DNA from: Lentisphaeria bacterium
Lineage (GTDB): Bacteria > Verrucomicrobiota > Lentisphaeria > Victivallales > UBA1829
Assembly: GCA_003526375.1 (NCBI GenBank)
Contig: DPDG01000107.1
Location: forward strand, 62,001-126,000
DNA: 64,000 bases
Reading direction: 5' to 3'
Shown: one piece after another, positions 8,320-16,470 of the stretch
Layout of the letters: each line of letters starts with the position of its first letter
Position numbering within the stretch: the stretch's first letter is position 1
Program-made: the position numbers and the translations under genes
The notes under the pieces: model-generated
Seen by the model: the letters and a program-made list of their open reading frames with translations, nothing else
What the model was told of the DNA's origin: nothing
Database searches by the model: none

Positions 8320-9089
8320 ACTATTACGAGCAGCTCGGCATTGCCGTGGACAGTGATTTTACGGCGGTCAAAAAGGCTTATTACAGAAGGGCGAAAGAGT
8401 GTCACCCCGACCTTTTCGGCAATGCGCCGGAAAAGGTCGAGGAGTTCAAGCGCCTTGTCATGATTTTCGATACGCTTTCCGATCCGGTCAAGCGGCGCAG
8501 TTACGATGAAACGATTCTGGTTGAAAGCCGGATTTCCTATGCTGCGCCGTGCGGTGCAGACTCAATCATGGATACCGGCGCGGACGATACTCTTGAAGAA
8601 CTTATCGTCGGAAACGATCCGCCAGAGGATACGCGCCTCACGACCCTGTTTCTGGATTTGGAGAAGACGTTCGTCTTCATGACCTGCCGCGAGGCGAAAA
8701 ATCTTTATGTTTCAAGGAAATACAGACGTTCGGCGGAGCTTTTCACCCGGCTTGTCGGCATGGCTCCGTCGAATATTCTTTACCGTGTCTGGCTGGCGCG
8801 TTCGCTCGTGCAGATCCGTGAGTATGGGAAGGCGAAAGTCCATTACAACGCGGCTCTGATTCTGGGAAACCGCCGTATCCCGGTCCAGAAGCTGCGTGGT
8901 GTCCGCCGTGAACTGGACGAGTTGTCGCGGCGCCGCTCCCCGCTCCTGCATAAGATCAGGCGTTTCTTCACTCCACCGCAGGAAACGATGATCAAGATGC
9001 CGGACGAGCAGATGCTTGAAGACGTCTCCCGCATGATCGAGCGGATGCTGGACGAGGAGCGCAGACGGAACCGCAAGTCTCTGAAGTGA
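8316..9089 (+). CDS. J-domain protein with helical (TPR-like) C-terminal region
   Basis: 257 aa. Residues 1-65 are a J domain (NYYEQLGIAVDSDFTAVKKA, with the essential HPD in CHPDLFG), which stimulates a DnaK ATPase. No zinc-finger or G/F-rich region follows, so it is not DnaJ itself. Residues about 110-195 (NLYVSRKYRRSAELFTRLVG, YGKAKVHYNAALILG) look like TPR helices. The end is basic. It is coupled to the preceding Nif11-like gene, suggesting a client-specific co-chaperone; the client is unknown. Confidence 0.75.
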   Translation: MNYYEQLGIAVDSDFTAVKKAYYRRAKECHPDLFGNAPEKVEEFKRLVMIFDTLSDPVKRRSYDETILVESRISYAAPCGADSIMDTGADDTLEELIVGNDPPEDTRLTTLFLDLEKTFVFMTCREAKNLYVSRKYRRSAELFTRLVGMAPSNILYRVWLARSLVQIREYGKAKVHYNAALILGNRRIPVQKLRGVRRELDELSRRRSPLLHKIRRFFTPPQETMIKMPDEQMLEDVSRMIERMLDEERRRNRKSLK

Positions 9090-9133
9090 GCTCAGACGTT
9101 CCGTCCGTATTTTCTCCGGCATGTTTCCCGCCG

Positions 9134-9931
9134 TTACCAGTTGCCTTCAATTTCCTTGATCTTCAAATTGGTCAGTTTCAGGCTCTTTTCACTGCTTTTG
9201 CCTGTCATGATGATGGTCAGACCGGCGCTTGCCGCTCCCTGGAACCATTTATTCGGTTCATTTTTATCTGTGAATTCGTTTTGAAGCGTATAGGAGAGAG
9301 TCTGCGTCTTTACCGGCAGACGGTACTGATTGATTAACAGTTTGCCGTCATTGAAAAACATCTGCCGGAGAGCGGTGCCTGCCGGATATTTTCCGCCCCA
9401 CGGTTGTTTCAGGCTTACTTCCCAATATCCTTCCTTTGGAGTGATTGCAGTGATGCCTTTCCGCGCCATATAGAGATGCTGATTCGGTAACTCTCCGCCT
9501 TTCCCGACCGCGATTGATTGCCCCTTTTTCCATTTTGAAGCGTCTTTGACTTTCAGCAATGTTTCATTTCCTGTTGTCGCTTCCGCCAGTTCCGTACCGG
9601 TCTCCGGCACGATATGAAACTGATCTGTGTAGATCAGCCGTCCGGAGGAGTCGTTAAAATAAAGTTTGGCCATATAGGTGTCGCTGGATTCTATTGTGCC
9701 TTCGATTCTCAGCATTTTTTCCTTGTTGAACTGGAGGCGGTGAGTCAAATAACATACGGGACTGTTGGTTGTCAATGTAAGTGAACCGTCTTCATTCTTC
9801 TGAAATTTCGCTTCGCAGCCTTTTTTGATGTTGGCAAGTTTCCAGTTTTCCTGAAGTGTCAGATCTGTATCCGCCGCGGAGACGAACAGGGAGGCTGCCA
9901 ATGCAATTCCGGTGAAAAGTTTTTTCTTCAT
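9134..9931 (-). CDS. Secreted protein of a family with three copies in this window
   Basis: 265 aa with a clear signal peptide (MKKKLFTGIALAASLFVSAA). The mature part is probably beta-rich: a carbohydrate-binding-like N-terminal half (KMLRIEGTIESSDTYMAKLYFND), then KVKDASKWKKGQSIAVG and GGKYPAGTALRQ. The layout and motifs (SKW, PAGT-RQ, a final KLTNLKIKEI strand) match the products at 44250 and 50258, so the three are paralogues. Function unknown; binding to extracellular glycans is a guess. It is the last gene of the minus-strand unit begun by the LacI gene at 14089. Confidence 0.7.
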   Translation of the reverse strand: MKKKLFTGIALAASLFVSAADTDLTLQENWKLANIKKGCEAKFQKNEDGSLTLTTNSPVCYLTHRLQFNKEKMLRIEGTIESSDTYMAKLYFNDSSGRLIYTDQFHIVPETGTELAEATTGNETLLKVKDASKWKKGQSIAVGKGGELPNQHLYMARKGITAITPKEGYWEVSLKQPWGGKYPAGTALRQMFFNDGKLLINQYRLPVKTQTLSYTLQNEFTDKNEPNKWFQGAASAGLTIIMTGKSSEKSLKLTNLKIKEIEGNW

Positions 9932-9976
9932 AATGAACCCTTTCTGTTTTCTTATGGTAATTTATAATGGGAAATA

Positions 9977-12295
9977 TCATTTTGTGGTGTCGATCAGGAA
10001 AATCCGGTCACAGTACATCCGGTCTTTTCCGTCTTTTGTCCCAATGCCGAAAGAAGGCCCGGTGAATTTCAGGGATGCCCATATTTCAAATTCCCGGAAT
10101 TCGTCTCCTTCCGGATAATAGGGGTCCAGCGGGACTGTGACTCCCCACCATGAGTCGAAGGCAAGGAGTCCGCCGCGCGGGATCGACGTCCTTGCGACGC
10201 GGTAAAGTTCATATTTTCCCGGTGTGCATTTCGAAGCGTCAATCGTCCCGTGGAACAGGTTTTTCTTCTGGGCATTGTCGTAGAAGTCAAACCCGACTTT
10301 CTTTGCGGATTGTTTCATCTGCCCGTCCCGGAACGGCTGGGTTTTTGCTTCGCCGCAGGCGGCGTCCGGATCGGGCTGATTATGATAGCCGCCGCACTGC
10401 GGAATCTGAATTGCCTTGCCCGGAGGCATTTCTGCAAATTGCTGCGGGAGCGGCTTGTTCAGCGCCTTGCAGATAAGATAAGCCGTTTCCGCACGTTGTC
10501 TCATATTGAATCTCTTGTATCGTCCGGGAAGTTCCGTCTTCCTCATTCGTGCAATGATGGACTCCGGGGTATATTCGCATTGCGGATATTCAGCTCTGAT
10601 CTGTCTCCAATGGTTCAGGGACAGCATGTCGACATCCCAGCGGGCGAGAGACAGATTCTTTCGTTCAAACGGTTTGCCCTCCAGTTTCTTCTCAAGGGCG
10701 TCGAACATTTTCTGCCAGCGGATGAGCCGTTCCGGGGTATAGTTCAGGATGTTTGCCCCCGGTTCGTTCAGACCGACAGGTTTTTTGGGTTCCAGCCAGA
10801 CTTCCTCCAGCTCCTTCACATAGGCGGTCATTTCAGGCGCGGCGTCTCCATACATGTGCCGGTTGTATTCTTCGACCATCTTCCACGGGTCCTGATATGG
10901 ATCGATCATCAGCCGCAGCATCAGATATTCCTGCATCGGATACATTCCCGGAGCGCTCAGTCCGCAGACTCCGACCCCGCGGACTCCGTTCTCATACATC
11001 AGCTTCATATCTCTCGAGAGTCGTTCCACCAGCCCGAACGGAGCGGAATCAATGCAGATGTAATACCAGTATGTGATCTGTCCGGCGATCCGGCTCCATT
11101 TCTTGAGATTGTTCAGCGTTCCGACATTGCGTTCGCCGTCAAGACATTGTCCCTGGTCGTCATCGACCGGAGCAAAATCGCAGATCCAGTTGTCCGGCAT
11201 TTTTTCCACATTCCGGGGAGGGATTTCTGTCTGTTTCTTCCGGTATGCCAGGGTCGAAATCCGGATTCCGGGAAGCTCTTCTGCAACGGCGGCGCAAAGT
11301 TCCGGCAGGTAATCATGAAGCGCGCCCGCCGGGGTGCCGTATTTCTTTTCCAGAGCGATGCAATCTTTGCAGAAGCAGAAAGAACCCGGCACGTCGTTGG
11401 CGCCGATCGTCAGATACCCCTGTCCGCCCATGCGGCGACCGCGCTCAATGACACGTCTCGTGAATTCCTTGCGCAGTTCTCTGTTGGAGAAACAGAGCTG
11501 AAGACGATTGGTGCGTTTGCCGTTCCGGTCCAGGCTGAAATATTCCGGATTGCTTTCAAAATAATTTTTCGGGCGGTCCCACTTGTAATAGTTGACATAC
11601 CTTTGATCCGGGATATACAGGAAAAAGCCGTGTCCCCCGTCCAGGCTCGGGCAGTCGTCTTTGATCAGTCCTTTGAGTTTGGACTGTTTCGAGTTGCGGT
11701 GATTGGCATTCCCGCTGTTCCGGTAGATGTAAAGCGCCGCATCCGGATTGTACAGATACAGCATATACGCATGCCGGAACAGAGGAAAGGCGATTTTTCT
11801 GTGAAGTTCCCTCCCGCTGGTCGTGAGATTCCTGTACCGTGGGATTCGCTCTCCACCCGGAAAAGGATTGAAACAGCGGTATCCCAATTCCTCTTCCAGA
11901 AAGTGATAGACACCGTATGCCGTTCCGTGGTTTCCTCCGCCGACAATTGCCAGAGAATCCCCTTTTTCCATGGCAATGGATTCCAGATTGGACAGTTTTT
12001 CCGTTTTTTCCTTTCCGAAGATTTCGCGCATTTCAGGGGAGTCCCCGATGAAAATGCGTTTGGGAGCGGCGGCTGCCTCCTTCGAACCCGATTTCACCCG
12101 GGGGAACTCCACGCCCGTGGATTTCTGCATGAGTTCTGTGAATTCTCCTGCCGCAAAGCGGTCATAGAGACCGTTTTCCCCGATCACGACGACATAGTCC
12201 GTCTTTCCGTCTTTGACCAGTTCCAATGCCGACAATGGAAGCAGTGCGGACAGGAGCATGGCGCCTGCCGCTGTCATTTCCCAGATTTTTTTCAT
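9977..12295 (-). CDS. Secreted DUF4838-type protein, probable glycan-active enzyme
   Basis: 772 aa with signal peptide (MKKIWEMTAAGAMLLSALLP). The N-terminal domain (residues about 25-145) has FIGDSPEMREIFG and the GGGNHGTAYGVYHFLEEELG segment seen at the start of many GH67/GH20-like and DUF4838 proteins. A TIM-barrel-like middle follows (GYLTIGANDVPGSFCFCKDC, YWYYICIDSAPFGLVERLSR). The C-terminal 130 residues look like a beta-sandwich. The DUF4838 assignment is from remembered family features. It sits between a pseudopilin and a secreted protein; AAGGA precedes the start. Confidence 0.65.
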   Translation of the reverse strand: MKKIWEMTAAGAMLLSALLPLSALELVKDGKTDYVVVIGENGLYDRFAAGEFTELMQKSTGVEFPRVKSGSKEAAAAPKRIFIGDSPEMREIFGKEKTEKLSNLESIAMEKGDSLAIVGGGNHGTAYGVYHFLEEELGYRCFNPFPGGERIPRYRNLTTSGRELHRKIAFPLFRHAYMLYLYNPDAALYIYRNSGNANHRNSKQSKLKGLIKDDCPSLDGGHGFFLYIPDQRYVNYYKWDRPKNYFESNPEYFSLDRNGKRTNRLQLCFSNRELRKEFTRRVIERGRRMGGQGYLTIGANDVPGSFCFCKDCIALEKKYGTPAGALHDYLPELCAAVAEELPGIRISTLAYRKKQTEIPPRNVEKMPDNWICDFAPVDDDQGQCLDGERNVGTLNNLKKWSRIAGQITYWYYICIDSAPFGLVERLSRDMKLMYENGVRGVGVCGLSAPGMYPMQEYLMLRLMIDPYQDPWKMVEEYNRHMYGDAAPEMTAYVKELEEVWLEPKKPVGLNEPGANILNYTPERLIRWQKMFDALEKKLEGKPFERKNLSLARWDVDMLSLNHWRQIRAEYPQCEYTPESIIARMRKTELPGRYKRFNMRQRAETAYLICKALNKPLPQQFAEMPPGKAIQIPQCGGYHNQPDPDAACGEAKTQPFRDGQMKQSAKKVGFDFYDNAQKKNLFHGTIDASKCTPGKYELYRVARTSIPRGGLLAFDSWWGVTVPLDPYYPEGDEFREFEIWASLKFTGPSFGIGTKDGKDRMYCDRIFLIDTTK

Positions 12296-12312
12296 TGATG
12301 ATTTTCCTTATT

Positions 12313-12987
12313 TTAATAATACCACATTTTGTGTGACCGATAAATTCCCTCATAGCAGAGCCCGCGCATAAGTTCCGGTTCACGGTATTTGCCGACGTTT
12401 CCGGCAATCATTCCCACATTGACGCTGCGGCTGTGGCGTGACAGACCCCACTGAACCGGCTGACCGTCTGAGAACTTAATGACCATATAGGGGTAAGAAC
12501 AATTCATTTGAACCATAGTTCCCCCGGTGCTGAATGGTGAAATGCAGAACTCAATATCTTCATTTGTCTTGCCGTCGCCCAAATATGGAACTCTGCCTGG
12601 ACTGCGGATGCTTGACAGTTTACGTGGCGGTTTTGTATAATACCCGAGCCCGTCATTGTAGCAGTATGACGTAACTCTGGGGGTTTTGTCAAGCGGACAG
12701 ACCAGAACCTTGTCTCCTGCTTTTCCCAGATATTCCTTTTTCCGGAGACGGTCAAACCATTTTGTATAATCAATGGTGCTGGTGCGCGCCTCCAGTATCC
12801 ACTCGTTGCTGTCCTGCAGATAGGTGTTGCAGCTTAATACAATTTGTTTCAAATTATTGGTGCAGCTTGTATTGTATGCCGCCTGTCTCGCCTTGTGCAA
12901 TGCGGGTAAAAGCAGCGCCGCAAGAATGGCAATGATCGATATAACGATTAAAAGTTCTATTAATGTAAATATGCCTCTTTTCATCAT
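12313..12987 (-). CDS. Type IV pseudopilin-like protein (prepilin N-terminus, DUF1559 style)
   Basis: 224 aa from the ATG at 12987, chosen because GGAGGAG lies just upstream (12991-12997) and because it puts the prepilin signal at the very N-terminus (MMKRGIFTLIELLIVISIIA). The G|I-FTLIELL site would be cut and N-methylated by a prepilin peptidase. The long hydrophobic helix is followed by LLPALHKARQAAYNTSCTNN, typical of the abundant DUF1559 pseudopilins of Planctomycetes and Lentisphaerota. Second gene of the LacI-led unit. Confidence 0.8.
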   Translation of the reverse strand: MMKRGIFTLIELLIVISIIAILAALLLPALHKARQAAYNTSCTNNLKQIVLSCNTYLQDSNEWILEARTSTIDYTKWFDRLRKKEYLGKAGDKVLVCPLDKTPRVTSYCYNDGLGYYTKPPRKLSSIRSPGRVPYLGDGKTNEDIEFCISPFSTGGTMVQMNCSYPYMVIKFSDGQPVQWGLSRHSRSVNVGMIAGNVGKYREPELMRGLCYEGIYRSHKMWYY

Positions 12988-13033
12988 AAACTCCTCCGTT
13001 CCTGTTTTATACGGCAATGCGGCATGTCGCTTT

Positions 13034-14089
13034 TCATTTTGCGTCTCCGATCGTTCCGCCATCCGTCAGGACCGGTCGCAGCAGATTTTCATAACAGCGG
13101 ATTTTTTTGCCTGCAATCTGTTCCTGCAGAATATCCAGCGACATATCAATCAGTTGTTCGCGGTCGGAAAAAATGCAGGATACATTCGCCGGGGGAGTGA
13201 ATCCCAGAGAATGCCCCGCCAGGGAAACATCCTCCGGAACCCGGATTCCCAGTTCCGCAAATTCTTTCATCAGGGAGAGATGGTAGTAAATATGTGTCCC
13301 GACAATTGCCGTGATTTTGCGTTCCCGGATTGCCGGAGCCATGTGCAAAGCATACTCGTGCATCTTCATATCATGATTTTTCAACGAGATTGAATCCACC
13401 AGACTGTAATCGGGAACAATCTCCACTCCCGCCAGGCGTGCGGCATTTTCAATCGCTTCCCTGATCTGGGATTCCGGTGATGTGAAAGTCGCCTCCAGAA
13501 GATAGGTGGAACAGACAAGGGCGATGCGTCTGTGCCCTCTCTTTTTCAGTTCGCCCATGAGTGTCAGGAAGCCATAGCGATGATCGATGTTCACCATCGG
13601 GACGTCCACGAAATCCATTGAAAAAGGCACATCCATCAGAACCACCGGCACTTTTGCCTTGACCGTATTTACGATTTCAAGATGGGGCGTTCCGATGATC
13701 GCGCCGTCAATGAGGTCGTTCAGGAGAGGCGGGCACTGGAATCCCGCCTGTTTGTAGTAACAGTAGGGAATGGCGAAAAGATTCCGCGCACGCGCCTGCC
13801 ATGAAAGACGGTAGACATCCGTCTCCTGGTTCCTGTCATGGAAAGGAACCACATTCGACATGTGAACGATGTGCATGATGAGTCCGGTTCTGACCCGTTC
13901 GCCGGAAGCGCCGGAACGGAGTCCGCGCGCCGAAGCGCTCGGCATATAGTTCAGCCTGTTTGCGACTTCCCAGACATGCTTCGTCGTCTTTTCGGAGAAA
14001 CGTGTCTCGCCGTTCAGCACTCCGCTGACTGTCGCCAGACTCATTCCCGCATGTTGCGCCACATCTTTTATCGTAATTCTTTTTGTCAT
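13034..14089 (-). CDS. LacI-family transcriptional regulator (1 of 3)
   Basis: 351 aa. Residues about 5-50 form the LacI helix-turn-helix and hinge (ITIKDVAQHAGMSLATVSGV, LNYMPSASARGLRSG). The rest is a periplasmic-binding-protein-like sensor (GAIIGTPHLEIVN, DHRYGFLTLMGELKKRGHRR). It leads a minus-strand unit with the pseudopilin, DUF4838 and secreted genes, which it probably controls in response to a sugar. A consensus promoter with an AACGTT-centred site lies upstream. Confidence 0.88.
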   Translation of the reverse strand: MTKRITIKDVAQHAGMSLATVSGVLNGETRFSEKTTKHVWEVANRLNYMPSASARGLRSGASGERVRTGLIMHIVHMSNVVPFHDRNQETDVYRLSWQARARNLFAIPYCYYKQAGFQCPPLLNDLIDGAIIGTPHLEIVNTVKAKVPVVLMDVPFSMDFVDVPMVNIDHRYGFLTLMGELKKRGHRRIALVCSTYLLEATFTSPESQIREAIENAARLAGVEIVPDYSLVDSISLKNHDMKMHEYALHMAPAIRERKITAIVGTHIYYHLSLMKEFAELGIRVPEDVSLAGHSLGFTPPANVSCIFSDREQLIDMSLDILQEQIAGKKIRCYENLLRPVLTDGGTIGDAK

Positions 14090-14115
14090 TTCATGAACTT
14101 TTTTGAAATGTTTAT

Positions 14116-14160
14116 TTGAAACGTTATACTAATTATAATCGAAAAAAGAAAAATTGTCAA
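14116..14160 (-). promoter_or_regulatory. Consensus promoter and putative LacI operator for the unit at 14089
   Basis: On the minus strand TTGACA (14155-14160) and TATAAT (14132-14137) are separated by exactly 17 bp. Directly downstream is TATAACGTTTCAAA (14116-14127 core), which has the AACGTT centre typical of LacI-family operators, so self-repression is likely. Confidence 0.75.
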
Positions 14161-14275
14161 GAGGGTAAAATGAAAAAATATGGATTTTTCAGAAAAATGA
14201 AAAAATTCCGGGTGTGCTTCCATCACGGCAGTTCATTTCCGGTTTCCGGATCGGACGGTGTCTTTTCACGGGGTG

Positions 14276-15286
14276 TCAGGAGCGGCCGGCGGTTATGATG
14301 GAGCCGCGTGGAAAGAATTGTTCCGTAAAGACGACAGGTTCCGGAATGCTGTCCGGATGTTCGATCATTTCGAACAGTGTTTCAACCGCCATGACGCCCA
14401 ACTTCTTATAGTCGAAAGAAACGGTTGCCAGAGGCGGTTCCGAACCGCGTGAATAAAACACGTCGCCATGGCTTACGATGGCGAGATCCTGCGGCACATG
14501 CAGTCCTAGCTGTTGAGTCGCCCGCAGAACTCCCTGCGCCTGTGCATCGGTCCGGGCGATGATCGCATCCGGGCGCGGCGATGCCAGCAGCATACGGAGC
14601 GCGGCGTCACGCGCCTGCTCCGTATCTTCTTCCGTGAAAGCACAGAAATCCGGATTGAATTGGAACCCGTGCCCCGGCAGGGCATCCCGCCAGAAATGAT
14701 AAAAAGGATCTTCGTCATGACGTGCCAGAAACGCGAGGCGCCGCCTGCCGGTCTGCTTCAGGCAGCGGAAAACTTCCGTGTAGGCGGGTTCGCAGTTCAC
14801 GGAAATGGAAACTGCATTTTTCATGCGCCCGAGTCCGCGCGTATCGATGTAAACGCAAGGCGCATAGGGAGCGGCGAGCGTTTCAAAATCCTTTTCCGTG
14901 AGGGACCCGGCGATAATGATGGAACCGTCGATGGAATGCGCCATGACGCGGTTGCGCAACGAAGCATAACGGTCGTTTTCACCGGTATGGCAGAGGTCCA
15001 GCAGGAGATCATAGCCGCGTTCACGCAGGAGACGGCAGAAATTGCGCGTGACTTCCAACTGGTAAGGATCGGCAAGAGTATCACTGGAATCGGAAAAGAA
15101 AGCGATCAGATTCGTTTTGCTGCTGACAAGACGCCGCGCATTGGTGTTCGGAACATATCCCCATTCATTCATTTTTTCAAGAATCAGCTGTTTTGTCGCC
15201 GCCTTGACCGGACGTTTCCCGTTCAACGCATGAGAGACCGTCGTTGTCGATACTCCCAGCCGTTTTGCGAATTCCCTGATGTCCAT
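14276..15286 (-). CDS. LacI-family transcriptional regulator (2 of 3)
   Basis: 336 aa. HTH at residues 1-25 (MDIREFAKRLGVSTTTVSHA), hinge WGYVPNTNARRLVSSKTN, then a ligand-binding domain (DGSIIIAGSLTEKDFETLA, RPDAIIARTDAQAQGVL, LAIVSHGDVFYS). It is divergent from the pseudopilin gene at 15488; two AAACGTTT-type sites lie in the 201-bp gap, one 29 bp upstream of its own start. It probably represses itself and the 15488-19906 genes. Confidence 0.88.
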   Translation of the reverse strand: MDIREFAKRLGVSTTTVSHALNGKRPVKAATKQLILEKMNEWGYVPNTNARRLVSSKTNLIAFFSDSSDTLADPYQLEVTRNFCRLLRERGYDLLLDLCHTGENDRYASLRNRVMAHSIDGSIIIAGSLTEKDFETLAAPYAPCVYIDTRGLGRMKNAVSISVNCEPAYTEVFRCLKQTGRRRLAFLARHDEDPFYHFWRDALPGHGFQFNPDFCAFTEEDTEQARDAALRMLLASPRPDAIIARTDAQAQGVLRATQQLGLHVPQDLAIVSHGDVFYSRGSEPPLATVSFDYKKLGVMAVETLFEMIEHPDSIPEPVVFTEQFFPRGSIITAGRS

Positions 15287-15313
15287 GTTTTCTGATCCGT
15301 CACTCTATATTTA

Positions 15314-15325
15314 TAAACGTTTTGC
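15314..15325. promoter_or_regulatory. Putative LacI operator near the 15286 start
   Basis: TAAACGTTTTGC, with an AAACGTTT palindrome, shares AAACGTTTTGC with the site at 15404. It lies about 29 bp upstream of the lacI-type start codon and could mediate autoregulation. Confidence 0.6.
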
Positions 15326-15398
15326 TTATTAAAGATGATGCTTTTTCCGGAAAAATCAAGTATTGAAAAGAAAAAATGGATTTTTTTATTTTCAGATA

Positions 15399-15427
15399 TT
15401 GACAAAACGTTTTGCATAGATTATAAT
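15399..15427 (+). promoter_or_regulatory. Consensus promoter with embedded LacI operator for the pseudopilin gene at 15488
   Basis: TTGACA (15399-15404), 17-bp spacer, TATAAT (15422-15427): a perfect sigma-70 promoter. The 12-bp perfect palindrome CAAAACGTTTTG (15403-15414) overlaps the -35 end and spacer, so bound regulator would block polymerase. It drives the 15488-19906 genes. Confidence 0.85.
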
Positions 15428-15487
15428 ATAAACAGCGGAAAGATCAGCCAAAAACATTTCCAACAATAAAAACGGGAGGCATATCAA

Positions 15488-16333
15488 ATGAAATCTTCGG
15501 AAAACGGGAGCTGGGCAAGAGGGAGGAAAATGGGGAAAAATCTGTTTCATTCTGTATTTTCATTCCATTTTCCGGATTCTTCCATTCGCAGATTCAAGAC
15601 TTTCACCCTTATAGAGCTCTTGATCGTGATTGCGATCATCGCCATCCTTGCGGGTATGCTCCTGCCTGCCTTGAACAAGGCGAGGTCAAAGGCTGTTGAA
15701 ATCAGCTGTGCTTCACAGCAAAAACAGCTTGGGCTGGGGCTGGTTCAGTATTCAGATGATTACAATGGGTGGGCGCTTGCGGCACGTCTCAAACCATATG
15801 CCTGGTTTTATTATCTTCATACAGGCAAATATATCACGGGAGCTAAAATGTTTTCATGTCCCGGCGAGTATTTGCTGGATCAGGAAAACAATGCAGATTG
15901 GTTGACAGGCAATAATTCCAAGAGATTTCCCGGCGTATCAACTTGGAAACTGTTTACATATGGGATGAATCGTTTCGGCTGGGGATATTGGGAAGGAGAA
16001 TGGTCTCCCGGACCGCAACAGAAACTTACAAGTATTCTGCGTCTGAATCCATCACAACTGGTCACGATTGCGGATTCTCTGCCTTATTTACCGCAGTACT
16101 CCGCCTATCGCCAGGACCAGTATTCTTTTATTATTTATAGAAAAGCAAATGTATACCCTCTTTATATCAGCGGAGAGAAAAATTATCCGGCTTCAGCAAG
16201 GCATAATCGGAATACAAACACTCTTTTTGGAGATGGACATGTACAATCTCTGTCAACGCCGGAATTTCGGGATTGGAATAAATATTGGAATGTGGAAATT
16301 GAGGGAGGAAGACCTATAGTCAAGAAATGGTGA
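15488..16333 (+). CDS. Type IV pseudopilin-like protein (H-X9-DG type)
   Basis: 281 aa. A long 38-residue basic leader precedes the prepilin motif FKTFTLIELLIVIAIIAILA; the residue before the phenylalanine is Thr rather than Gly, an uncommon cleavage site. The C-terminal region has ARHNRNTNTLFGDGHVQSL, the H-X9-DG motif of DUF1559 proteins. The ATG at 15488 is preceded by GGGAGG. It is first in a unit with two glycosidase-like genes under the promoter at 15399. Base composition is more AT-rich than neighbouring regions. Confidence 0.8.
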   Translation: MKSSENGSWARGRKMGKNLFHSVFSFHFPDSSIRRFKTFTLIELLIVIAIIAILAGMLLPALNKARSKAVEISCASQQKQLGLGLVQYSDDYNGWALAARLKPYAWFYYLHTGKYITGAKMFSCPGEYLLDQENNADWLTGNNSKRFPGVSTWKLFTYGMNRFGWGYWEGEWSPGPQQKLTSILRLNPSQLVTIADSLPYLPQYSAYRQDQYSFIIYRKANVYPLYISGEKNYPASARHNRNTNTLFGDGHVQSLSTPEFRDWNKYWNVEIEGGRPIVKKW

Positions 16334-16353
16334 TTCTGAGGATACTATAGATT

Positions 16354-16421
16354 CGGCAATTAAATAGCTTGCATTGAACTTTCCGGAACTAACACGAATT
16401 ATGCAATTTATTTAATTGCCG
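16354..16421 (+). repeat. Inverted repeat between pseudopilin and next gene
   Basis: A 13-bp perfect inverted repeat (16354-16366, CGGCAATTAAATA, with 16409-16421) spans a 42-bp loop. No T-run follows. It could reduce read-through or stabilise the pseudopilin mRNA end so that upstream and downstream genes are made at different levels. Confidence 0.5.
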
Positions 16422-16470
16422 CAACAATATAAAAATTATCAGTCAACAGAAGATAAAGAAAGGCTTAAAA

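Noticed and set aside
10250..12298. 682-codon plus-strand frame opposite the DUF4838 gene
   Set aside because: A shadow of a GC-rich coding region; the minus-strand product has a signal peptide and recognisable motifs.
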